From: Anaerolineae bacterium
GTDB lineage: Bacteria > Chloroflexota > Anaerolineae > Anaerolineales > Villigracilaceae
Length of the DNA stretch: 43,690 nt
Reading direction: 5' to 3'
Assembly: GCA_030123675.1 (NCBI GenBank)
Contig: JASJYH010000012.1
Location: 1-43,690, forward strand
The position numbers and the translations under genes are program-made. Shown here piece after piece: positions 1 to 6,850 of the stretch. The notes beneath the pieces were generated by a model that ran no database searches, had not been told where the DNA came from, and saw only the letters and a program-made list of their open reading frames with translations. The stretch's first letter is position 1, and each line of letters begins with the position of its first letter.

Positions 1-294
1 GGGCAGATATCGACGGTGGCGAGTCACGCTTTAATTCGGCAACGTTGGAACTGCGGAACGGCAGTTGCGGCGCGGGTGTAGCCCAAACCACCACGACCAA
101 CAGCAGTGGGCAGTATTCTTTCAGTGGGCTGCAAGCAGGCACGTACTGTGTACGGGTGGTGCTGCCGGCAGGCAATTGGGAACGCGACTGTCCCCGATTT
201 TCCAGCCTACGAGGCGCCAACCCAGGAGATCACCCTGGGGGCAAGTGAGAGTATAGGCGGGGTGAACTTTGGGTTGCAAATCGTGATCCAGTAA
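1..294 (+). pseudogene. C-terminal part of a SdrD-B-like surface protein, frameshifted
   Basis: The gene enters from the left edge. Reading from base 3 gives ADIDGGESRF, later SSGQYSFSGLQAGTYCVRV, which is the pattern of SdrD B-like / Cna-B beta-sandwich domains in extracellular proteins. The frame then runs out of sense after LPAGNW near base 177. The frame that starts at 181 continues the same domain as NATVPDFPAYEAP and ends at a TAA at 292-294. Dropping one G from the GGG run at 178-180 joins the two parts cleanly. This is either a real inactivating insertion or a sequencing error. The domain assignment comes from the visible pattern. The protein's role (cell-surface or secreted structure) is inferred. 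Confidence 0.6.
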
Positions 295-358
295 ATCCTG
301 GTTATTTATTTAATCTAAGGGTCTCAGGTTTAGCTTCTATTTCGAGAGGGTTTAATCC

Positions 359-387
359 AAAAAGGCGCTTATTAGCGCCTTTTTTTT
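359..387 (+). terminator. Rho-independent terminator after the SdrD-B-like gene
   Basis: The arms AAAAAGGCGCT (359-369) and AGCGCC plus a T run (374-387) pair around a TATT loop. A GC-rich stem followed by eight T residues is the classic intrinsic terminator form. It sits 65 bases after the stop codon of the surface-protein gene. Confidence 0.85.
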
Positions 388-495
388 GCTTTAGTAGCGG
401 CCTAACGGCGCGCGGATAAGTTGCGGACGGAGTAGGGGGCGGTGTCGGCGGATTGTGTTTGCATTTCTACTCCGTGTCGTACCCTACTTGTTTGA

Positions 496-886
496 TTTTT
501 CGAGCTGCCCGCTACCAATAAAGAATTGGAGACCTTTACACTTTCTGTTGCTGTCGGGGAAGAATCTATTGAAACAATCGAAGTTTGGTTGGTACAAAAT
601 AGTAATTCGCGATAAGAATTAACACCGGAGACCAACTCTAGATGGTCTTTGTTAATTTGAAAGTTACGGATAACGGGTCAGGTTACACTAATTCTATTTC
701 AGTAGAGCTTTTTGGCCAAGTCAATCCCCCAATGGAGTCTGGCCTATAGACAATGGATTGGCCGCCCAAGTGTCGGGAATGTTACTTGACGGAAAAACGA
801 TATTTAGTATTTTGATTGGGGCAACTGGCCTAGCGGTAATCGGACACCTTAATTTTCACCATTACACACTTAATCTAATTTCTTAA
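496..886 (+). pseudogene. Degraded coding remnants in three frames
   Basis: Three consecutive protein-like stretches lie in different frames. Bases 496-615 read FFELPATNKELETFTLSVA and onwards. Bases 642-749 read MVFVNLKVTDNGSGYTNSIS and onwards. Bases 743-886 read PIDNGLAAQVSGMLLDGKTI and onwards. The last two join if one base is added or lost near 743. The beta-rich composition suggests an extracellular domain. I do not recognise the family. There is no intact open frame, so I treat the stretch as a decayed gene. It could also be functionless DNA that looks like coding by chance. Confidence 0.3.
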
Positions 887-1220
887 TATTCCATGATATT
901 CCTATTGAAAATATGATCAGATATAAAATTATAAGAAGGAAAATATTTATCCACAAGATAGAATAGGATAATACACGGGTAATCATCAGTATTCCTAATA
1001 TTGGAATACTAATAATTGACAGAAATGTCAATCCATAAAATACTCTTCTTATCCTCAGTTTTTGAAATTTTGATTTCCCCTCAATATTTCTCTCCTTGTG
1101 TATTTTAAATAGACGGTTCGCAAGCTTTATTCGAGATCTTATTCCCAACACAGCAACGATCGTCATTAGGATAATAAGAATAGGTAAACATACTATCGTA
1201 GTTAGAAATTGATCGTCCAT
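870..1220 (-). CDS. Small hypothetical membrane protein (116 aa)
   Basis: I do not recognise this protein. It has a hydrophobic N-terminal segment (about residues 5-26), a basic middle (about residues 28-60, rich in R and K), then two adjacent hydrophobic helices (about 62-82 and 86-110). This suggests a three-span inner-membrane protein with a cytoplasmic positive loop. A good ribosome binding site, AGAAGGGA, lies just upstream of the ATG on the minus strand, which supports translation. Base composition is much more AT-rich than in the large genes of the window. It lies among gene remnants, so it may be a recent arrival or a survivor of local decay. Confidence 0.5.
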   Translation of the reverse strand: MDDQFLTTIVCLPILIILMTIVAVLGIRSRIKLANRLFKIHKERNIEGKSKFQKLRIRRVFYGLTFLSIISIPILGILMITRVLSYSILWINIFLLIILYLIIFSIGISWNIKKLD

Positions 1221-1229
1221 AAATCCCTT

Positions 1230-1410
1230 CTATCTAGTCCAAGAGAAATCTAGACCTGAACCTCTGTTATATATAACCGTGGGATTAATACTTGTTTGAA
1301 GATTCCAATCAGTTAAAGGTATAGAACCCATGCGAAGAAAATCATAACCCACTACTCTTAAGTCAACAAAGGGAATAATTTCATTTTGAGAATTTATCTA
1401 TAAGAGCATA
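1230..1410 (-). pseudogene. C-terminal remnant of an unidentified protein
   Basis: On the minus strand, a frame ending at the stop at 1230-1232 reads NEIIPFVDLRVVGYDFLRMG and ends in GSGLDFSWTR. Directly upstream, in a second frame, comes GNDAFYALIDKFSK, then a stop. A one-base frameshift near 1395 joins them. There is no start codon with a ribosome site. The look is of a C-terminal piece of a longer protein. I do not recognise the family. Confidence 0.25.
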
Positions 1411-1417
1411 AAATGCA

Positions 1418-1648
1418 TCATTTCCTTAGCCCAAACCGTCTATTTACTTCTAGCATGTATTTCCCTGCCCAGGTTGTAATAAAGGCTGCGATTAATCCCC
1501 CTATTACACCTGTAAACCCTAAGCCAAATAACGATCCGCATATTATAAATATCCAACTCGACCGTTTTCTATAATCAAAACCAATACCTATACCAACCGA
1601 TGCTTTTATTCCAAGCGCGGTAAAAATGATAATTTTAATCGTTTCCAT
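1418..1648 (-). CDS. Small hypothetical membrane protein (76 aa)
   Basis: I do not recognise this protein. It has two hydrophobic stretches, about residues 3-22 and 32-62, the second rich in Gly (SLFGLGFTGVIGGLIAAF), followed by a short charged tail ending in RRFGLRK. The Gly-zipper-like segment suggests a small membrane protein or holin-like peptide, but this is inference only. The ribosome site is weak. It is AT-rich like its neighbour at 870-1220 and may have been acquired with it. Confidence 0.42.
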   Translation of the reverse strand: METIKIIIFTALGIKASVGIGIGFDYRKRSSWIFIICGSLFGLGFTGVIGGLIAAFITTWAGKYMLEVNRRFGLRK

Positions 1649-1658
1649 TATTTAAACT

Positions 1659-1891
1659 CTTATGTCATTGTTGAGAAACATTTCCTCATTATAGGCCAAA
1701 TTAAGGATAGCTTGCTGTTTACTATAGACTTGACGGGAAAAACGAAGGAAAGTTTTGACAAAATCTCACTGGAAATGTACGGCTATATCTGCAAGGAATA
1801 TATCTCTTTGCAGAGTGGGGAACTCCGGGGATTCGAATTAAATCCAGAAGGTGCAAAAATCCAATTTGCGATTGCAATAGAATCAAACTAA
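1659..1891 (+). pseudogene. C-terminal coding remnant without a start codon
   Basis: One open frame of about 75 codons ends at the TAA at 1889-1891. It reads VEKHFLIIGQIKDSLLFTID, then LEMYGYICKEYISLQSGELR, and ends IQFAIAIESN. The sequence is protein-like with balanced composition, but it has no ATG, GTG or TTG start with a ribosome site. It is probably the 3' end of a lost gene. The family is not recognised. Confidence 0.3.
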
Positions 1892-2011
1892 TAAGATCAC
1901 TGGCAGTATTTCCGTAGCCATGTTTATGATAAATACAGGGTCTTCCGATACCTCCTTTAATTAAGACTTAGAGCGTTTAAGGTTGTCAATCGCGTTTGGG
2001 GCAAAAGCATT

Positions 2012-2070
2012 GAGGTGATTATTATTTGATTTCAGCATAGAATAATGATACTATGTTGAATATTCACCTC
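2012..2070. promoter_or_regulatory. Interrupted palindrome overlapping the promoter of the recombinase-GGDEF gene
   Basis: The outer arms GAGGTGA (2012-2018) and TCACCTC (2064-2070) are exact inverted repeats. The inner arms TCAGCATAG (2032-2040) and CTATGTTGA (2051-2059) match in 8 of 9 positions around a 10-base centre. The right inner arm runs into the -35 box at 2056-2061. A dyad placed here could be an operator. Because the downstream protein has a tyrosine-recombinase DNA-binding region, self-regulation is a natural hypothesis, but it is inference. Confidence 0.45.
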
Positions 2071-2084
2071 CTTTGTGCTATACT
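2056..2084 (+). promoter_or_regulatory. Sigma-70-type promoter of the recombinase-PAS-GGDEF gene
   Basis: TTGAAT (2056-2061), a 17-base spacer and TATACT (2079-2084) form a near-consensus housekeeping promoter. It would give a leader of about 40 bases before the ATG at 2131. Confidence 0.6.
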
Positions 2085-2130
2085 CGTTTAATCCTGCAAC
2101 CTATCATTCAATAAAGTATGAAGAAAGAAC

Positions 2131-3789
2131 ATGACGGAAACCCTTAAGGCATTTGAAAATCATCTGAAAGGGGTTGAGACTGACATTTCACCGCTGACTA
2201 TTAAGACGTATATCTATTCGGTTGAGCAATTCAAGGGTTGGATTGAGGCCGAGAATAGAAAACCGTTAGATATACACAATATCACCCCCAACGATATTGA
2301 GTCTTACAAGGAATATATGCTAAAAAAGGCCGGGGCCAATGGATCGGGGTACAAGCCGGCCACTATCAACAAAATCCTGGCAGCCCTGAGGGTGTTTTTC
2401 GGTTGGCTAATCTTTGAAGGCCAGCTCAAGAATAACCAAAACCCTGTATTGGTCCAAAACATTAAGGGACCAAGTTTGGCTCCTCGCTGGTTGGACATCG
2501 AGCGAGAGTGGCGCCCTTTAAAAAACGCAGTTGAAAAATACGGCAGCAAGCGTGACATTGCTATCATCCTGCTGATACGATACACCGGAATTAGAGCCCG
2601 AGACCTTTTGGCATTAAAGCCAAATGATATTCAATTGTCACCTAATCAAGCAGAGATCAATGTGCGCTATGGCAGAGCCGGCCGGTACAGAAAAGTTGCA
2701 CTAGACAATCTTGCCGGAAATGCACTGAGAGCTTATCTTGAAGAACGAATAAACACGAAAATAAGCCCGATCTTCTACGGAAAACGTGGCCCCTTGACTT
2801 ATCAAGGGTTACGGTTTATCGTCGAGAAATATTCGAAATTGGCTGGGCTAAAAAATGTTACATTGCAAATGCTACGAAACACCTATGGGGTGAACTTGAT
2901 TTCCCCAGACGAGCCCAATGAGGAGTTCTATCGGACGGTTTCGGAATTGGCTTATGACGGGATTGCTATAGTGGATCAAGGTTTATTTACCTATGCAAAT
3001 CCAAGTTTGGCCAGGATATTGGGCAGAGACAAAGAAGATTTAATTGGCGCTCACTTTGGGCAATTTCTCTCGAAAGAGAGTTTTGAGAGAATTGGCGGCC
3101 TATATGTCCGCGCGATGGGTGGCGAACAAATAACCCCCCAGTTTGAGGGAGCTGTTATCAAATCGGATGGATCCGTCTTAGATGTTGAGTTTACTGCCAG
3201 CGCACTAGATTATCCTCCCAACCCAAGAATATTGATTATGACTCGTGATATTTCCAAACAAAAAAACCTGGAAAATCAATTACGGGAAATGGCAACAATT
3301 GATTCCTTAACTAGAGTGAGTAATAGACGGCGATTGTTTGATCTGGCTGAGGTCGAACTTAAAAAATCAGCACGCTTGGGGCAACCGCTATCGATCATTA
3401 TTATAGACCTTGATAAATTTAAAAGGATTAATGACAATTATGGTCATTTGGTGGGTGATAAGGTATTGAAATATGTTGCCCAAGAAATAAAAAGCAATTT
3501 AAGGGAGATTGATGTCCTGGCAAGGTATGGGGGCGATGAATTTGTAATTTTAATGCCACAGACAAATCTAGAGCAAGCGGAACTAACAGCCCAGAGATTG
3601 ATTGATAAGATTGACAAAAAAATCTTATCAATTGATGCTGAAAAAATACATATTACACTAAGTTTAGGTGTCTCAAATTTTAGGGGGGATGGCAAGCTCG
3701 GTTTTGATGATTTACTTGATCAAGCCGACAAAGCTTTATATCAGGCCAAATTGAATCGTCGAAAACAAAAAAATATGGCTGCCACCTAA
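2131..3789 (+). CDS. Degenerate tyrosine recombinase-PAS-GGDEF fusion, putative DNA-binding diguanylate cyclase
   Basis: Residues 1-100 match the SAM-like core-binding domain of phage-integrase/XerD recombinases (PLTIKTYIYSVEQFKGW, ATINKILAALRVFFGWL). Residues 120-256 follow the catalytic fold: TGIRARDLLAL keeps the first Arg (R155), but the beta-hairpin Lys is replaced (GRAGRYRK, 181-188) and the HxxR His is Gln (Q246 in LQMLR, R249 kept). The fold stops at about 256, before the LGH box and the nucleophilic Tyr, so strand exchange should be impossible. A PAS domain follows (about 262-375), then a GGDEF domain (about 388-548). The GGDEF domain has an intact GGDEF at 467-471 and the inhibitory RxxD at 458-461, exactly five residues upstream. 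The predicted role is c-di-GMP synthesis by a protein that can bind DNA. It is one continuous frame of 552 residues, moderately AT-rich, with a weak ribosome site (AGAAAGA). The domain reading is confident; the DNA-linked signalling role is inference. Confidence 0.85.
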   Translation: MTETLKAFENHLKGVETDISPLTIKTYIYSVEQFKGWIEAENRKPLDIHNITPNDIESYKEYMLKKAGANGSGYKPATINKILAALRVFFGWLIFEGQLKNNQNPVLVQNIKGPSLAPRWLDIEREWRPLKNAVEKYGSKRDIAIILLIRYTGIRARDLLALKPNDIQLSPNQAEINVRYGRAGRYRKVALDNLAGNALRAYLEERINTKISPIFYGKRGPLTYQGLRFIVEKYSKLAGLKNVTLQMLRNTYGVNLISPDEPNEEFYRTVSELAYDGIAIVDQGLFTYANPSLARILGRDKEDLIGAHFGQFLSKESFERIGGLYVRAMGGEQITPQFEGAVIKSDGSVLDVEFTASALDYPPNPRILIMTRDISKQKNLENQLREMATIDSLTRVSNRRRLFDLAEVELKKSARLGQPLSIIIIDLDKFKRINDNYGHLVGDKVLKYVAQEIKSNLREIDVLARYGGDEFVILMPQTNLEQAELTAQRLIDKIDKKILSIDAEKIHITLSLGVSNFRGDGKLGFDDLLDQADKALYQAKLNRRKQKNMAAT

Positions 3790-3802
3790 TTTATTTAATA
3801 GA

Positions 3803-3830
3803 AGCGCCGGCATGCGCCAGCACCGGCGTT
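3803..3830. repeat. GC-rich inverted repeat after the recombinase-GGDEF gene
   Basis: The arms AGCGCCGG (3803-3810) and CCGGCGTT (3823-3830) pair around a 12-base loop, 14 bases after the stop codon. No T run follows, so it is not a standard intrinsic terminator, although it may protect or end the transcript. The rest of 3831-4068 holds no gene I can support. Confidence 0.35.
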
Positions 3831-4068
3831 AGCTGTACTATCTCGCTCGCATCCTTCCCTTTTGAAATCAAAAGACAAGCTTGCGTTATTGGAGTAAGAT
3901 TAACATCAATATTAATTGGGATAGTTGTGTCTCGGTTGTGACCACTTTGTGAAGGCAATAACATGGCCGGCCAATGGTACGCTTCAGGTTGACTCCGTTC
4001 TTTGTGACCTGCCCCCGACAATTGGTCCAGAAGCAATGTTAGTATTGGACTCCTCAGGAGGCAGAACA

Positions 4069-4224
4069 ATGGCAAAACGGAAGATATTTTCGCAAGAACA
4101 GATCATTCTGAATCTGCACACTGCGATCGTACTAACGCCTTCCCAACTTCAGCCAGTTCGACTACTATATGAACTGGTACATCTTTTGGGGGCAGGTCAA
4201 GTTACGGTCGGATCAGTAACGTAG
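4069..4224 (+). pseudogene. Truncated N-terminus of an IS3-type OrfA transposase (51 aa)
   Basis: The ORF starts at an ATG preceded by a perfect AGGAGG seven bases upstream (4056-4061). It begins MAKRKIFSQEQIILNLHTAI, which follows the K-R-x-F-x-x-E-Q-I-I-x-x-L start of IS3-family OrfA helix-turn-helix proteins. After about residue 22 the resemblance ends and the frame closes at 4224, far short of the usual 90-100 residues. The best reading is a broken insertion-sequence gene that kept its translation start. The similarity is from memory of the family pattern over only about 20 residues, so confidence is modest. Confidence 0.4.
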
Positions 4225-4240
4225 CCAGGATAGGTAACTT

Positions 4241-6679
4241 TTGCCCGGAGAAATTAATCCACTCTCATTTCGAAGGACGGCCCTTTCGGTTGCACTTCTT
4301 TCTGCTGCGGCGCTCTCTTTAGAGGGGGCGATGCTGCGCCTGCTTGCTGTCGCCCAGTTCTATCATTTTGCTTTCCTTGTCGTCAGTCTCGCACTTCTCG
4401 GATTTGGAGCCAGTGGGTCGCTGCTCAGCTTCCGAGCGGAAATGAAGGATGTGGATTTGCGCCAATTCATCCAACGGGTTTCACTGGGATTTGTTTTCAG
4501 TGTTGGGCTTGGCTATGCAATCGTCAACTGGGTTCCGTTTGACAGCTACAGCATTGCCTGGGAGCGACGGCAGATTGGATTTTTCATCCTGTATTACCTA
4601 GCTTTGACTCTCCCCTTTCTGCTTGCAGGGCTCGGGATTGGGGCTGCCTTGGCAAACTCCGGGGAGAGAAGCCACAAGATCTACGCCGCAAACTTGGCAG
4701 GGTCCGGATTGGGGGCGCTACTCACCCCCCTCACGCTTTGGATAGGAGGGGTACCAAGCGCATTTCTGGTCAGTGGCTTGATTGGGTTGAGTGCCGCCTT
4801 GCCCGGCTCGAAAAGGAACATGCGTTCGGTGTCAATCGTGTTTCTGCTCATAGGGCTGCTAATAACTGGGTTTTTAGGGATCAAAAACATGCAGGGGAAG
4901 GCGATCCTGGGGATGTCCATCTCACCCTATAAAGGGCTCTCGGATGCAAAGCGATACCCCGGTTCGACCATCCTGCTCAGCAAGTGGAATGCCATTTCCC
5001 GGCTTGATGTGGTCGCAGACGCCGGTATCCGGCAGCTTCCCGGCTTGAGCTATACGTATACTGGCTCAATTCCTGAACAAATGGGGCTGGCAACTGATGG
5101 CGGGCCTCCCCAGGCCGTGACCGTTAGAAATTCTGAAGGACTCATCCCGGCTGATTTTATGCCCGAAGCGATTGCCTTTACACTGCGGGAAAACAGCCGC
5201 GTGCTGGTCCTGGAGTCCGGTGGAGGCTTGGGAATTCTGCAGGCGCTTGCCGGGGGCGCTACCGCGATCACCGTGGTAGAAAGCAATTCCCTGGTCTCGG
5301 ATGTCGTCAACCGGGTCGCCCTGGATAACAGCCCTTTTATCGATCCTCGGGTCCGAACGGTTAAGATGCCTGTCCGCCCTTTCCTCCGTCAGGAGCAGGA
5401 AATTTATGACGTGATCTTTTTTCCGCTGCGAGATCGCTTTCGGCCGGTCACCAGTGGCGCGTTCAGTCTATCCGAGACTTATGACTTGACAACCGAATCC
5501 TTTGAAGCTGCACTGGAGAGGCTGTCTCCCAGCGGCGTGCTCATCTCAACCCGCTGGTTACAAATTCCGCCTAGCGAGAGCCTTCGTTTGGTTGCAACCT
5601 TCACAGAGGCGCTTGAAAGCAAAGGATATTCCCCCTCGGAAGCACTGGTCGTCTTCCGAGGCATCCAGACCGTGACTGTCTTGGTTCAGCCTTCCGGATG
5701 GAAACCTCGAGAATTGGAAAAGATTCGGGAATTTTTGACAACCCGGAAGTTCGATCTAGTCTGGGCAGCGGATATTCAGCCTGAAGAAGTCAACCGTTTC
5801 AACCGACTGCCCACCCCCGAATATCATGAAGAAGTCCGGGCCCTGTTGGGTGCTTCTGACAGAAATGCCTACTACGCTGACCAACCTTTCGATATCCGGG
5901 CCCCCACTGATGATCACCCTTTCTTCTTCCATTATTTCAGGTGGGAACAAACCCCCGAGATAATCGCCAGCCTGGGGGTGACCTGGCAACCCTTTGGAGG
6001 AAGCGGGTATTTTGTTCTCCTGGCTCTTCTGGCGTTGGTCGTCATTCTTAGCCTGATGCTGATAATCCTACCTATGCTATTCGCCCCCCGGCAACGCAGG
6101 CCAGAAACGACTGGCTCACCTCAGAAAGATCGGGGACGGGTGCTTCTTTATTTTTCGGCTCTCGGGATCGCGTTTCTATTTGTAGAAATCCCCCTCATCC
6201 AACGCTGGATTTTATACCTGGGACATGCTACGTATGCCTTTATGACGGTAGTCGTAATTATGTTAGTGTTTTCAAGCCTGGGGAGCCTTGCTTCCAGGTC
6301 AGAAAGGCTTCCCAGGCGAGCGGTAATTTTCGGGCTGGTCACCCTGGTTCTTTTGGCAGCTTTTGTCTTGCCAACCGTAATGGAGGTTGCTCTTGGTTGG
6401 CCGGTCTTAGCCCGGGTGCTCCTGACCATTCTGGTCTTAGCTCCACTGGGTTTCCTAATGGGTCTGCCCTTCCCATGGGGGTTGGCCTGGTTGCAGGTAC
6501 GAGCTCCAGAGTTGATCCCCTGGGCTTGGGCGGTTAACGGATGTGCGTCCGTGATTGCGGCGGTTGTGGCCGCAATCATCTCCCTCGGGAGCGGTTTTAC
6601 CCTGGTAATCGCCCTGGGGGGACTCGCGTATGCAGTGGCCCTCAGCATTTTACCTGCACGAAATTCTTATATGCCGTGA
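4241..6679 (+). CDS. Multi-span membrane protein with a spermidine-synthase-like methyltransferase-fold domain (812 aa)
   Basis: The N-terminal third (to about residue 215) has roughly six hydrophobic helices, including the well-conserved stretch LLRLLAVAQFYHFAFLVVS-type (residues 31-50). A soluble central domain (about 240-580) has a Rossmann motif VLVLESGGGLGILQAL (321-336) followed by an acidic residue after the second strand (VVES), as in polyamine aminopropyltransferases. The C-terminal part (about 585-805) again has six or so helices. Proteins with this architecture are usually annotated as fused spermidine synthase/membrane proteins; their substrate is not known. The predicted start is a TTG at 4241. 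The first helix needs these upstream residues, so the ATG at 4331 is unlikely to be the start. The gene stands alone, with a repeat behind it. Confidence 0.75.
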   Translation: MPGEINPLSFRRTALSVALLSAAALSLEGAMLRLLAVAQFYHFAFLVVSLALLGFGASGSLLSFRAEMKDVDLRQFIQRVSLGFVFSVGLGYAIVNWVPFDSYSIAWERRQIGFFILYYLALTLPFLLAGLGIGAALANSGERSHKIYAANLAGSGLGALLTPLTLWIGGVPSAFLVSGLIGLSAALPGSKRNMRSVSIVFLLIGLLITGFLGIKNMQGKAILGMSISPYKGLSDAKRYPGSTILLSKWNAISRLDVVADAGIRQLPGLSYTYTGSIPEQMGLATDGGPPQAVTVRNSEGLIPADFMPEAIAFTLRENSRVLVLESGGGLGILQALAGGATAITVVESNSLVSDVVNRVALDNSPFIDPRVRTVKMPVRPFLRQEQEIYDVIFFPLRDRFRPVTSGAFSLSETYDLTTESFEAALERLSPSGVLISTRWLQIPPSESLRLVATFTEALESKGYSPSEALVVFRGIQTVTVLVQPSGWKPRELEKIREFLTTRKFDLVWAADIQPEEVNRFNRLPTPEYHEEVRALLGASDRNAYYADQPFDIRAPTDDHPFFFHYFRWEQTPEIIASLGVTWQPFGGSGYFVLLALLALVVILSLMLIILPMLFAPRQRRPETTGSPQKDRGRVLLYFSALGIAFLFVEIPLIQRWILYLGHATYAFMTVVVIMLVFSSLGSLASRSERLPRRAVIFGLVTLVLLAAFVLPTVMEVALGWPVLARVLLTILVLAPLGFLMGLPFPWGLAWLQVRAPELIPWAWAVNGCASVIAAVVAAIISLGSGFTLVIALGGLAYAVALSILPARNSYMP

Positions 6680-6707
6680 GCCCTTCCGTAATTTATTAAT
6701 TCAATTA

Positions 6708-6797
6708 GTACCCAGACAACATGATAATGACAGGTGGAATTGCCCTACCCAAAAGGATACTTCACCAATCAAAATCACCTTGGACGGGCACTAGCAG
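6708..6797. repeat. About 90-bp dispersed repeat, copy 1
   Basis: This copy runs from GTACCCAGACAACATGATAA to GGACGGGCACTAGCAG and is almost the same as two tandem copies at 11215-11389. The ends form imperfect inverted repeats (GTACCC-GACAA against GTGCCCGTCCAA), as in a small non-autonomous mobile element. It lies between convergent genes and contains no reading frame of note. Confidence 0.7.
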
Positions 6798-6850
6798 ACA
6801 GTAATTGGACTTGTTGCTGATAAGGCACACAGATTCTGGATTGAATTGCC

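Noticed and set aside
402-635. 77-codon minus-strand open frame
   Set aside because: It has no ribosome site or hydrophobic or motif pattern, and it is antisense to a better protein-like remnant.
1820-1850. tRNA-like T arm (GGGATTCGAATT...)
   Set aside because: No acceptor stem, D arm or anticodon arm can be drawn around it, and it lies in a coding remnant.
3791-4075. Minus-strand open frame of 94 codons
   Set aside because: Its C-terminal half looks mildly protein-like, but there is no ribosome site or known pattern, and it overlaps the perfect AGGAGG of the plus-strand transposase remnant.
6148-6648. Minus-strand open frame of 166 codons
   Set aside because: It is antisense to the C-terminal helices of the spermidine-synthase-like protein, with composition typical of a shadow frame.
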